A stretch of DNA of 64,000 nt from Ornithinimicrobium flavum (GCF_004526345.1 NZ_CP038213.1:124001-188000), one strand, 5' to 3'. Positions 27,298-35,391 are shown, counted from the stretch's first letter. Notes: a model not told the origin generated them from the letters alone. Made by a program: numbers and translations.

Positions 27298-29834
27298 GCA
27301 CACTCCTGCACGTCGTCCCCGGGCCGGAGCGGCACGGGGTCGTGCGTCACGGGACGGCGCTGCAGGAGCATCTGGCCCGGGACGGTGTCGAGGTGCTGCG
27401 CTGCGAGCGGCTCGACGAGCTCGATGACGGTGCGCTCGCCGGCCGTGTCGTCGCGGTGCAGGTCACCGACCGGGTGCTCGCCGGCGACGCGGATGCCGCG
27501 CTGGCGGCCTGGCGGCGCGTGACCGGGGGCGTCGCCCGGCTGACCGTGGTGCTCCACGACCTGCCCCAGCGCTCCGACGGCCGCTCCCGACGCGCCCGCT
27601 CCTCCCTCTACGCCGCGCTCGCCGCCTCCGCCGACGAGGTGGTCGTCGCCAGCCGGCACGAGCGGCTCCTCCTCGCGGCGGTCCTGCGGTGGGCGCGCCC
27701 CGAGGTGGCCGGCGTGGTGCTGAGCCGGACGCACGTCATACCCCTGCCCATCGAGGACGCCCCCCAGCCCGACCGGACGCGCGTTCCTGACGGTTTTCCA
27801 CAGGCCCAGGCCGCCACCGACGCCCCCCACCCCGACCGGACGCGCGTTCCTGACGGTTTTCCACAGGCCCAGGCGGCCGCGGAGCCGCTCACCGTGGTCA
27901 CCCTCGGCTTCGTCTACCCGGGCAAGGGCCTGGAGGAGGTCATCGACGCGACCGCCCTCGCGGCGCGGGACCCCCGGCTGGCAGGACGGCGCCTGGAGGT
28001 GCGCAACCTCGGTCGCGCCTCGGACGGGCACGAGGACCTCATCGACGCGCTCGCCGCGCGGGCCGAGGCCGCAGGGATCCGCTGGTCGACCAGCGGGTGG
28101 GTCGACGACGCCGAGCTGCCCGGGCTGCTGGCCGCGGCGAGCGTGCCCGTCGCCGCCCACCGCCACCTGTCCGCCTCCGGCTCGATCGCCACCTGGCTCA
28201 CCGCCCGCCGCCGCCCCCTCGTCCTGTCCTCCCGCTACGCCGACGAGCTGGCCGAGCGCCTCCCCGGCGCGCTCAACCTCATACCCGTCGGTCCGTCCGA
28301 CGACGTCGTCCCCGCCCTCGCCGCCGCGATCACCGACGCCCTCACCCGGTCGGGCCCTGTGGAAAACCGTCAGGAACGCGCGTCCGGTCGAGTTGAGGGG
28401 GGCGGGGATGAGGGGGACCCGACGTGGCTCGACCCGGGGGTGAGGCTCGGCCCGAGCTGGGCGGAGTCGGCGCAGGCGCTGCGGGAGGTCGCGGACCGGC
28501 CGGCGGTGTCGGTCGTCGTCCCGTACTACCGCGGCCAGGCGCTGCTCGACCTCATCCTCGACCGTCTGGCAGCGCAGACCGGGGTCGCCGGGGGCCTCGA
28601 GGTCGTCGTGGCCGACGACGGGTCGCCCGAGCCCCCGGACGTGGGCGCCGGCCCCGGCGTCGACCGCCCGGACGCGCGGGGCGCGGTGGCGTCGGTGCGC
28701 GTCGTCCGCCAGGAGCGGGCCGGCTTCCGCGCCGCCGCCGCCCGCAACCTCGGCGCCCGCGCGGCGCACGGCCGGGTGCTGTGCTTCCTCGACGGGGACA
28801 CGGTGCCGGAGGACGGGTATGTCGCCGCCCTCCAGCAGGTCTGCCTCGCCTCGCCGGCCCTCGCTCTCGGTCGCCGTCGCCATGCCGTGCTCACCGGCGA
28901 GGGTGGCCGCGCCGGCCAGGTCCGCGCCTGGCCGCCGGCCGAGCCGCTGGAGGAGCCGGCGTGGCTGGCCGACGGCTACCGCGCCAGCGACGACCTGCGC
29001 GCCGCGGACGACACGTCCTACCGCTTCATTATCTCGGCCGTGATGGCGCTGAGCCGTGCGGTGTGGGACGTGCTCGGGGGGTTCGAGGAGGCGCTGACCG
29101 GGTACGGCGGCGAGGACTGGGAGCTGGGCTGGCGCTGCTGGCTCTCCGGCGCCGACCTGCGTCACGTCCCCGAGGCCGTCGCCTGGCACGACGGGTTCGA
29201 CCTCGCCGGCCGCGCGGGGGCGGACCCGGCCCGGGTGGCCGAGGTGAAGAACGGCGAGACCACCCGGCTCGCCCCGCTCCTCCCGCACCCGCTCGTGCGC
29301 GGCGAGGGCTGGACGCACACGCAGCCGGACGTCGTCGTGGTCGTGCACGCGGCCGGGTGGACGGAGGGCCAGCTCACCGTCGTCGTGGAGTCGCTGCTGC
29401 GGCAGGGGGACGTCGGCGTGTGGGTGACGGCGGGGTCCCCGGCGCTGCCCGCCGATACGCGGGTGCACGCCGGTCAACCGCCCGCACTCGTCCTGGCCCG
29501 GGCCCGCGCGCTCGTCGAGGTCACCGCGCCGACGGCGGTGGTCAGGCTCCCGTGGACGCCCTACCCGGGCGACCTCACCGGCACTCTGGAGCCGGGCGCC
29601 TCACCGCTGGTCGCCGATCGTGCCTCGGGGGTGCGCGTAACGGGGACCCGCTCGGCCGGTCGCAGCCGGCTGATGGCGGCGGGCGGCGGTCCGGCGGGCA
29701 AGGCCGCCGCGGGGGAGGTTGAGGGCGCGGGCGAGGCCGCCGGCGCAGCAGGCGAGTGGCTGCCCGCCGACTGGACCGAGCCCGTCCCGCGGGAGGTCAT
29801 GGTCGAGCGCTGGCGTCAGCGCTGGTCGCGCTGA
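27294..29834 (+). CDS. Two-domain glycosyltransferase: GT4-like N-terminus fused to GT2 C-terminus
   Basis: GTG 27294 overlaps the WcbI gene stop by 4 bp, and the 846-residue product ends the glycan run. Residues about 1-350 form a GT-B part (VLHDLPQRSDGR, TLGFVYPGKGLEEVIDA, SVPVAAHRHLSASGSIATWL). Residues about 400-650 form a GT2 part with VSVVVPYYRGQALLDLILDR, VVVADDGS, CFLDGDTVPEDGYV and GGFEEALTGYGGEDWELGWR. The last 150 residues are low-complexity and Ala/Gly-rich with a WLPADWTEP tail. Two 21-residue tandem repeats interrupt the GT-B domain, and the gene carries an inverted copy of the same DNA between its domains. It may add two sugars in sequence. Confidence 0.82.
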   Translation: MSTLLHVVPGPERHGVVRHGTALQEHLARDGVEVLRCERLDELDDGALAGRVVAVQVTDRVLAGDADAALAAWRRVTGGVARLTVVLHDLPQRSDGRSRRARSSLYAALAASADEVVVASRHERLLLAAVLRWARPEVAGVVLSRTHVIPLPIEDAPQPDRTRVPDGFPQAQAATDAPHPDRTRVPDGFPQAQAAAEPLTVVTLGFVYPGKGLEEVIDATALAARDPRLAGRRLEVRNLGRASDGHEDLIDALAARAEAAGIRWSTSGWVDDAELPGLLAAASVPVAAHRHLSASGSIATWLTARRRPLVLSSRYADELAERLPGALNLIPVGPSDDVVPALAAAITDALTRSGPVENRQERASGRVEGGGDEGDPTWLDPGVRLGPSWAESAQALREVADRPAVSVVVPYYRGQALLDLILDRLAAQTGVAGGLEVVVADDGSPEPPDVGAGPGVDRPDARGAVASVRVVRQERAGFRAAAARNLGARAAHGRVLCFLDGDTVPEDGYVAALQQVCLASPALALGRRRHAVLTGEGGRAGQVRAWPPAEPLEEPAWLADGYRASDDLRAADDTSYRFIISAVMALSRAVWDVLGGFEEALTGYGGEDWELGWRCWLSGADLRHVPEAVAWHDGFDLAGRAGADPARVAEVKNGETTRLAPLLPHPLVRGEGWTHTQPDVVVVVHAAGWTEGQLTVVVESLLRQGDVGVWVTAGSPALPADTRVHAGQPPALVLARARALVEVTAPTAVVRLPWTPYPGDLTGTLEPGASPLVADRASGVRVTGTRSAGRSRLMAAGGGPAGKAAAGEVEGAGEAAGAAGEWLPADWTEPVPREVMVERWRQRWSR
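27756..27875 (+). repeat. Two tandem copies of a 63-bp unit inside a glycosyltransferase gene
   Basis: Units start at 27756 and 27819. They are nearly identical for about 56 bases, including the core GACCGGACGCGCGTTCCTGA followed by CGGTTTTCCACAGG, and keep the frame, encoding PDRTRVPDGFPQAQA twice. The core reappears inverted at 28356-28390. Confidence 0.93.
28356..28390 (-). repeat. Inverted copy of the intragenic repeat core
   Basis: These 35 bases are the exact reverse complement of the repeat core at 27770-27804 and its twin 63 bp later. Read on the plus strand they encode PVENRQERASGRV, in the linker between the GT4-like and GT2 domains. This is behaviour expected of a small mobile or REP-like sequence. 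Confidence 0.9.
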
Positions 29835-29837
29835 GGG

Positions 29838-29906
29838 GCCCATGTGCCCCTGTGCGGGCCATGCGTCGTTCTCGACGGCACATGACCCGCATACCGGCAC
29901 ATGAGC
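29838..29906. terminator. Long imperfect palindrome between convergent genes, probable bidirectional terminator
   Basis: Bases pair around position 29872 over about 34 positions per arm, with five to six mismatches and a few G-U pairs (outer arms GCCCATGTGCC and GGCACATGAGC). It fills the 73-bp gap between the stop codons of the fusion glycosyltransferase and the amidase, the natural place for a shared terminator. It lacks a clear T-run, and its length is closer to a REP-like element. Confidence 0.6.
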
Positions 29907-29907
29907 G

Positions 29908-31266
29908 TCAGCCCTGCTCCAGCCACGCGAGCGCCCGCAGCACCCCCATGTCGTCGAACGGGCGGCCCACCACCTGCACCCCCACCGGGCGACCGTCCGG
30001 CATCCGCCCGGCGTCGACGGTGCCGGCGGGCTGACCGGTCATGTTCCACGGGACGGTGAAGTTGATGTGGCCCATGCCCTGCTCGGGGTAGGGCATCATC
30101 AGCTCGGCCGGGGGCGCCGCGCAGGGGGCAACGGGCGAGAGCAGCAGGTCCGGGTCACCGGCCGCGGCCCAGGCGGCGACCGTCGCGGCCTGCAGCTGCC
30201 CGAAGCAGTGGTAGGCGTCGACGACGTCCGTGCCGGTCGCGTCGGACGCGCGTCGTGCCCAGTCCGCGACGTAGGGCAGCACCCGTGCCTGCACGTCCGC
30301 GTCGAGACGCGACAGGTCGGCCCAGCTGCGCGCCTGCCAGAAGAGGTCGATCCCGTCCAGCACGTCCTGGGTCAGCCACGGCCCGATCTCGACGACCTCG
30401 GCCCCGGCGTCGGCGAACCGGTCCGCCACCGACCGCGCCACCCCCACCACCTCGTCCTCGGGCGGCACGCCACAGCCAGGCTCGCTCCAGACCGCGACCC
30501 GGAGCCCGGAGACGTCCAGCCGCGTGGTGTCCGGGTCGAGGTCCTGGGCCGGCAGGCTCGTCCAGTCCACCGGGTCCGGGCCGGCCAGCGCCCGCAGGAG
30601 CAGGGCGCAGTCGGCGGCCGAGCGCGCCATCGGCCCGGCGACGCGGCCGAGGTACGGAGCGTGCAACGGGATCCGGCCCGCACTGGGCTTCAGGGTCGTC
30701 AGCCCCAGCCAGGTGCCGGGCAGCCGGATCGACCCGCCGATGTCGGTGCCGACGTGCAACGGCCCGTAGCCGGCCGCCGCCGCCACCCCCGCCCCCGAGC
30801 TAGATCCACCCGTCCCCCATGCCGGGTCCAGCGGCGAGATCGTCCGGCCGTGCCGGCTGGAGTGGCCCGAGGAGAGCATGCCCCAGTCCGGCATCGTCGT
30901 GGAACCCACGACGACCAGGCCCGCCTCGCGCGCCCGCCGCGTGACCGGCGCGTCGGTCGTCGGCACGACGGGCTCCACCCCGGCCGTGCCGGCGGGCATG
31001 GGGACCCCGGCCCGCGCGACGTTCTCCTTCAGGGTGAGGGGTATGCCGTCCAGCGGCCCGAGCTGCTCGCCGTCCCGCCAGCGGTCGGTCGCCGCCCGGG
31101 CCTGCGCGAGCACCTGCGCGGGGTCGTCCCGGACCCAGAGCGCGTTGAGCTCGGGCTCCCGCTCGTCGATGACCTCCTCGACCGCGGTGAGGACCTCGAG
31201 CGGGGTGGTCCCGCCCGCGGCATACAGGGCGGAGAGCTCGGTGGCGGGAAGGCGGGCGAGGTCCAT
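29908..31266 (-). CDS. Amidase-signature family hydrolase
   Basis: The 452-residue protein has the Ser-cisSer-Lys triad of the amidase-signature family: K80 in LTLKENV, S155 in GGSSSGAGVAAAAG and S179 in DIGGSIRLPG; the 24-residue spacing from S155 to S179 matches family members. It hydrolyses a carboxamide to acid and ammonia in the cytoplasm, with substrate unknown. It is not GatA: the length and lack of gatB/gatC nearby argue against that. A strong hairpin and a structured stretch lie 80-250 bp upstream of its start and may regulate it. It is convergent with the glycan run. Confidence 0.88.
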   Translation of the reverse strand: MDLARLPATELSALYAAGGTTPLEVLTAVEEVIDEREPELNALWVRDDPAQVLAQARAATDRWRDGEQLGPLDGIPLTLKENVARAGVPMPAGTAGVEPVVPTTDAPVTRRAREAGLVVVGSTTMPDWGMLSSGHSSRHGRTISPLDPAWGTGGSSSGAGVAAAAGYGPLHVGTDIGGSIRLPGTWLGLTTLKPSAGRIPLHAPYLGRVAGPMARSAADCALLLRALAGPDPVDWTSLPAQDLDPDTTRLDVSGLRVAVWSEPGCGVPPEDEVVGVARSVADRFADAGAEVVEIGPWLTQDVLDGIDLFWQARSWADLSRLDADVQARVLPYVADWARRASDATGTDVVDAYHCFGQLQAATVAAWAAAGDPDLLLSPVAPCAAPPAELMMPYPEQGMGHINFTVPWNMTGQPAGTVDAGRMPDGRPVGVQVVGRPFDDMGVLRALAWLEQG

Positions 31267-31345
31267 GGCTGCACCGTAGCCGCGCCGCCGCGCGGGGGTG
31301 CCGGGTGGCCGCGGGAACGGCCGAGGCGGCCGACACCGCCCTGCG

Positions 31346-31382
31346 AACGAGCCCCCGGGCCATGAGGCGCCGGGGGCTCGTT
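31346..31382 (-). terminator. Strong hairpin upstream of the amidase gene (possible attenuator)
   Basis: 31346-31358 and 31370-31382 form a perfect 13-bp stem (arm AACGAGCCCCCGG) with an 11-base loop. It lies 80 bp before the amidase start, between divergent genes, so it does not end any annotated gene. On the minus strand it could be a leader attenuator; on either strand it could end an unannotated small RNA. Confidence 0.6.
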
Positions 31383-31597
31383 GACGTGCTGGGATCCCGT
31401 TGTCCCAACCAGGATCGTGCAGGGCAGGACGTCTCGTGTCCCGCGAGTGCTCCCACCCCTGCAGGTCACCGGACCAGCCGAGCCGATGACTGTCTGAATC
31501 CTAGGTCATCGCTGGACGTTTCCTGGCATGGTTCCGGGCGGGGCGGGCGACGTGTCGCCAAGGTCACACCGGGTCCGACGCGCGCGCCCGCCTTCGC
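31383..31597. other. Structured non-coding stretch between amidase and carbonic anhydrase genes
   Basis: This is part of a 448-bp gap (31267-31714) without a supported gene. Read on the minus strand it can form successive stems: GATGAC with GTCATC, TGCAGGG with CCCTGCA, and TGGGA with TCCCA, then the 13-bp hairpin. A TAGGAT lies inside the first stem loop. I could not match it to a known riboswitch or small RNA class. Confidence 0.35.
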
Positions 31598-31671
31598 CGA
31601 CCTGTGCACCCGAGACCGACGTGTGCACGGGATAGAGCCCGCGCATATGTCAGGTTGGGGTGCACAGGTCG
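31598..31671. repeat. 74-bp imperfect palindrome upstream of the carbonic anhydrase gene
   Basis: The outer 14 bp (CGACCTGTGCACCC and its complement) pair perfectly, and most inner positions also pair, with G-U pairs. GTGCAC occurs three times within it. It ends 44 bp before the carbonic anhydrase start, so it may be an operator array or a REP-like element. Confidence 0.7.
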
Positions 31672-31714
31672 TCGGCCGCGACCGCCGCCCCGCACAACCC
31701 ACTGGAGGAACCAC

Positions 31715-32251
31715 GTGTCCACCCACCACGGCCTGGTGCTCGCCCTCGGCGACCGACGCCCGCAGATCGACCCCGACGCCTGGATCGCCCCGCACGCCGT
31801 GGTGAGCGGCAGCGTGACGATCGGGGCGGGGAGCAGCGTCTGGTACGGCGCGTCCCTGCGCGGCGACCGCGAGCAGATCACCGTCGGCGAGCGCGCGAAC
31901 TTCCAGGACAACGTCGTCGTGCACGCCGACCCGGGCTTCCCGGCCGTGATCCGCGACGACGTCTCGGTCGGTCACGGCGCCGTGCTGCACGGGTGCACCG
32001 TCGGCAGCGGCACCATCGTCGGGATGGGCGCGGTCGTGATGAACGGCGCGTCGGTCGGCGCCTCCTGCCTGGTCGCCGGCGGGGCCGTCGTGCTGGAGGG
32101 TATGCAGATCCCCGACGGCTCCCTCGTCGCCGGGGTCCCGGCCAAGGTCCGCCGTGAGCTCACGCAGGAGGAGCGGGCCGGGCTGCGGGAGGGGATCGGC
32201 CACTACCCCGGCCTGGCCACGATGCACCGCGAGGCGCTCCAGGAGGCCTGA
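31715..32251 (+). CDS. Gamma-class carbonic anhydrase family protein
   Basis: GTG 31715 has GGAGGAA just upstream and gives 178 residues. The sequence is a left-handed beta-helix of hexapeptide repeats (for example AVVSGSVTIGAGSSVWYGAS), with the three expected zinc ligands H70, H87 and H92 in NVVVHAD and VSVGHGAVLHG. A C-terminal helix follows. The family covers carbonic anhydrase and PaaY-like thioesterase relatives; the catalytic Glu loop of archaeal Cam is not evident, so the exact reaction is open. It is monocistronic, ending at a strong terminator. Confidence 0.88.
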   Translation: MSTHHGLVLALGDRRPQIDPDAWIAPHAVVSGSVTIGAGSSVWYGASLRGDREQITVGERANFQDNVVVHADPGFPAVIRDDVSVGHGAVLHGCTVGSGTIVGMGAVVMNGASVGASCLVAGGAVVLEGMQIPDGSLVAGVPAKVRRELTQEERAGLREGIGHYPGLATMHREALQEA

Positions 32252-32300
32252 GCTCCGCGGCCGGCCGCGGACCCACCCGCAGGACCCTCGCCCAGAACGA

Positions 32301-32330
32301 AGGGGCCGCTGCCCGTAGGCAGCGGCCCCT
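32301..32330. terminator. Bidirectional intrinsic terminator
   Basis: A perfect 13-bp stem (32301-32313 with 32318-32330; arm AGGGGCCGCTGCC) and a CGTA loop sit between the convergent carbonic anhydrase and nucleotidase genes. It is GC-rich with a weak T tract, typical of high-GC actinobacteria. Confidence 0.85.
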
Positions 32331-32372
32331 CGTCAGGTCGTCAGGCCCTGTCGGGCCCGGTGACCGATCGGC

Positions 32373-35069
32373 TCAGAGACCGGCGACGCGGTCCCCAGGA
32401 GCGGTGAGACCCGGATTGGCCTCGAGGTAGGCCACCAGCGCGGCGAGGTCCTCCGGACCCCTGAGCAGGTTGGTGCCTGCGGTGAAGCCGGTGAACATGT
32501 CGCCGCCCTCCTGGAGGAAGTTGAGCGTCGAGACGCGGTAGGTGGTGTCCATCGCCAGCGGGACACCGTCGAGCCGCATGTTGCTCACCTTCTCGTTCTG
32601 GGGCTGGCTGTTGTCCCAGGTGTAGGTGAAGCCCTCGCTGACGCCCAGGGCGAGGTACTGACGACCCCGCTCCGGGATGTACTGCTGCTCCAGCGCGGTC
32701 TTGATCTGGGCGCCGGTCATGTCGATCGACACCAGGATGTTGCCGAAGGGCATGACGTTGTAGGCCTCCTGGTAGGTGACCTCGCCCTCCTCCTCGTCGT
32801 TGCTGATCTCGTCGACGAGCAGGCTGTCGCGCACACCGCCCACGTTCATGAAGGAGATCTGCGCACCACCGGCGTCAGGAGCCTCCGTGGCGGCGAGGAT
32901 GGCGTCCGCGACGAGGTTCGCCATCGGCGTCTCGATGCCGCGGTCACCACCGGCGTCACCGGTGATGTCCTCGGCGACCGTGCCGACGACGCGGCCCGCG
33001 AGCACCTCGGCCATCGCGGCCCACTTCTCCACGACCTGCACCATCTGCGGGTGGTCGGGGACGGACTGGAGGACGAGGTTGTTGTCGGCCCACGCCCGGT
33101 CGCGCAGGACGTCACCGGTGGTGCGGCTGACGGACAGCGCGGTCTCGGTGACGACGCGGCCGTACTGGTTGGCGCTGGTCACCAGGCGGGACGCACCCTC
33201 CGGGTCCGGGATGTCGCAGACGTAGGGCTGGTGGGTGTGCCCGGTGACCACGGCGTCGATGGCCGGGTCGAGGCTCTCCGCGATCTCGACGATCGGGCCG
33301 GAGATGCCCTCGCAGCCGTAGTAGGTGCCGGTCTGGTAACCGCCCTCGTGCACGAGCACGACGATGGACTCGACACCCTCCTCGAGCAGGGCGGCCGCCT
33401 GGGCGTTGGCGGTCTCGACCTCGTCGAGGAAGTCGACGCTGGCCACCCCAGCGGGGGAGACCAGCGTCGGGGTCTCCTCGAGGGTCATGCCGATGAAGCC
33501 GACCTTGACCCCCTCGATCTCGCGGACCTCGGTCGCGGGCAGGATCGGCTCACCGGTCTCCTTGTCCACGACGTTCGCGGCGAGCCACTGGAAGTCGGCG
33601 CCGTCGTAGGGCTCCTCGCCGAACTGGCCGAGCTCGGGGTGGTTGCCGCCGTGCTGCATACGCAGCAGCTCCTCGACGCCCTCGTCGAACTCGTGGTTGC
33701 CGACGCTGGAGATGTCCAGGCCCGCGACCTCGAGGGTCTCCACGGACGGCTCGTCCTGGAAGAGGCCGGAGATGAAGGTGGAGCCACCGATGAGGTCACC
33801 CGCGGCGACGGTCAGCGTCTTGTCGTCGTAGGAGCGGGTGCGCAGCATCTCCAGGGTGGTGGCCAGGTTGACCGCGCCGCCCACGAGGTTCTGCTCCGGG
33901 TCCTGGGTCGCCGTGAGCTTGCCGTCCTCCTCCTCGATGTGACCGTGGTAGTCGTTGAAGGAGAGCATCTGGACGATCATCTCGTCCTGCCACAGCGGCA
34001 TCTGGCCGTCGAGGCTCTGCTCGACACCCGCGCTGAGGGCGCCGGTGCCACCGAGGAGGGTGACCGCCTCGGGGGACAGGATGTCCAGCACGCCGTGCGA
34101 CACGGAGGGCAGGGACTCCTTGCGGGAGAGCACGACCGGGGCGTCGAAGTGGGCCGCGAGCGCCCCACCGGTGAGCGCGTCGGGGTAGTCCAGGCCGGTC
34201 GCCACGAAGGCGTCCGTGTCGTACTCGTAGGACGCGGCCACCATGGCGGCGGTCTCGTAACGGTTGACGCCGGCGACGCGGCTGGTCTCCGGGACCAGCT
34301 CGGCGATGGCGTCGACGACCGCGTCGGAGACGGCACCGGAGCCACCGAGCACGACGACCGACTGCGGGGCGAGCGCCTCGATGGCCTCGGCGGTGACGCC
34401 GCTGAGCCGGTCGGGGCGGGTCAGCAGGACCGGGGCCCCGTCCCGGCCGGCACGCGCCCCGGCGGCCAGTGCGTCGGGGAAGTCCGCACCCGTGGCGACG
34501 TAGAGCACCGGCAGCCCGACGGGGTAGCCCATGGCGATCATGGCGGAGGTCTCGTAACGGTTGGCGCCACCGATGCGGACGACCTCGTCGGCGTAGCCCG
34601 CGAGCTCGGCCTCGACGGCTGCGGAGACGGCACCGGTGCCACCGACGACGACGATCGTCGTCGGCGCGAGGTCGGCCAGGGCGTCGGCGGTCACCGAGGG
34701 CAGGCTGTCGGTGCGGGTCAGCAGCTTGGGGACGGGCAGACCCGCGGAGGGCGTCGACGCCGGCTCCAGCGCGCTGGCGGCGCCGAGCGCGGCCGGGCCG
34801 GCCTGGGAGGTCAGGGCGTCGGCGAAGTCCTGGCCGGTAGCGACGACCACGGTGTCGGTGCTGCCGGGGAAGGCTCGGGCCACGGCCGCCGCGGTGGCGT
34901 AGCGGTCGGAGCCGAAGATGCGGTCGGCCGTGAGGGCCTGCGTCTCGGGGGGTGCGGTCGGTGCCGGGGCCGCCGTCGCGCTGAGCGTCACGGCACTGCT
35001 GCCGATCATCGCCAGGGCCACGGACGCCGTCACCATCGCGCGGCGTCGCGCGACTGGGGGTGTCTTCAT
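32373..35069 (-). CDS. Cell-wall-anchored 5'-nucleotidase/metallophosphatase with three CWB2 repeats
   Basis: ATG 35069 follows GGAGA and gives 898 residues. A signal peptide spans about 1-34 (cleavage near ATAAP). Three CWB2 repeats lie at about 48-340, each starting like RIFGSDRYATAAAVAR or RIGGANRYETSAMI and containing VVVGGTGAVS-type strands. They bind anionic wall polymers. From about 360 comes a calcineurin-like phosphoesterase with FNDYHGHI, SSVGNHEFDEG and VTGHTHQPY metal-site motifs, then a 5'-nucleotidase C-terminal domain with FMNVGGVRDSL. It should release phosphate and nucleosides from nucleotides at the cell surface. The wall-anchor-first order is notable. Confidence 0.93.
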   Translation of the reverse strand: MKTPPVARRRAMVTASVALAMIGSSAVTLSATAAPAPTAPPETQALTADRIFGSDRYATAAAVARAFPGSTDTVVVATGQDFADALTSQAGPAALGAASALEPASTPSAGLPVPKLLTRTDSLPSVTADALADLAPTTIVVVGGTGAVSAAVEAELAGYADEVVRIGGANRYETSAMIAMGYPVGLPVLYVATGADFPDALAAGARAGRDGAPVLLTRPDRLSGVTAEAIEALAPQSVVVLGGSGAVSDAVVDAIAELVPETSRVAGVNRYETAAMVAASYEYDTDAFVATGLDYPDALTGGALAAHFDAPVVLSRKESLPSVSHGVLDILSPEAVTLLGGTGALSAGVEQSLDGQMPLWQDEMIVQMLSFNDYHGHIEEEDGKLTATQDPEQNLVGGAVNLATTLEMLRTRSYDDKTLTVAAGDLIGGSTFISGLFQDEPSVETLEVAGLDISSVGNHEFDEGVEELLRMQHGGNHPELGQFGEEPYDGADFQWLAANVVDKETGEPILPATEVREIEGVKVGFIGMTLEETPTLVSPAGVASVDFLDEVETANAQAAALLEEGVESIVVLVHEGGYQTGTYYGCEGISGPIVEIAESLDPAIDAVVTGHTHQPYVCDIPDPEGASRLVTSANQYGRVVTETALSVSRTTGDVLRDRAWADNNLVLQSVPDHPQMVQVVEKWAAMAEVLAGRVVGTVAEDITGDAGGDRGIETPMANLVADAILAATEAPDAGGAQISFMNVGGVRDSLLVDEISNDEEEGEVTYQEAYNVMPFGNILVSIDMTGAQIKTALEQQYIPERGRQYLALGVSEGFTYTWDNSQPQNEKVSNMRLDGVPLAMDTTYRVSTLNFLQEGGDMFTGFTAGTNLLRGPEDLAALVAYLEANPGLTAPGDRVAGL

Positions 35070-35391
35070 TGACAGGTCTCCTCTGGAGGACACGGGTTGG
35101 GGGTCGGGGGTCGTGCGCGATCGAACCTAGCCCATGCCCCCGACAGGACGGAACAGTCCTTGGGGGTCTGGTCGGTGAACGGTCCGGTGTCCGTGGACAC
35201 TTCACCCTTGGGGGTGTTGCTGGTGGCACGCATGTGGCTCGTGTGGCGACAGATCACTGACACTTCGCCCATAGTTGGTGAAGATTTCGTCTCGGGTATG
35301 GCGGATCGCGGGACCGGGGCATAGTGTCGGTCCGTACCGGGTGCGACGTGAGCGCCCGTCAGTCGTCCACGATGGTCGTGAGAGGTTCAGG
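35070..35391. other. 322-bp divergent promoter region between two wall-protein genes
   Basis: No gene is seen here. It contains CCTTGGGGGT twice (35158-35167 and 35206-35215, 48 bp apart), with the 14-bp palindrome GTGTCCGTGGACAC (35187-35200) between them. AACCTA at 35124-35129 is TAGGTT on the minus strand, a possible -10 for the nucleotidase gene. The direct repeats flanking a palindrome look like regulator sites. Confidence 0.45.

Noticed and set aside
24271..27303. Several minus-strand frames opposite the glycan run
   Set aside because: They mirror the plus-strand genes, have no motifs, and do not respect the tight overlaps seen on the plus strand.
27756..27875. CRISPR-like tandem repeats
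   Set aside because: Only two units with a nearly absent spacer, in frame inside a coding gene, and no cas genes.
27790..28366. Replication origin or DnaA-box cluster based on TTTTCCACA copies
   Set aside because: Only three copies, each part of a longer repeat, within a gene and with no dnaA, dnaN or AT-rich region.
29908..31266. GatA subunit of the amidotransferase
   Set aside because: No gatB or gatC genes adjoin it, and the length and context fit a stand-alone amidase.
31029..31469. A minus-strand open frame running over the amidase start and the upstream gap
   Set aside because: No ribosome site or conserved motif was seen, and it is out of frame with the amidase, which has clear triad residues.
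31383..31560. Partial resemblance to a ykkC (guanidine-I) riboswitch
   Set aside because: Only short pieces (CUAGG and CUGGUCCG) look alike; the predicted stem places them differently and the conserved 3' segment is missing.
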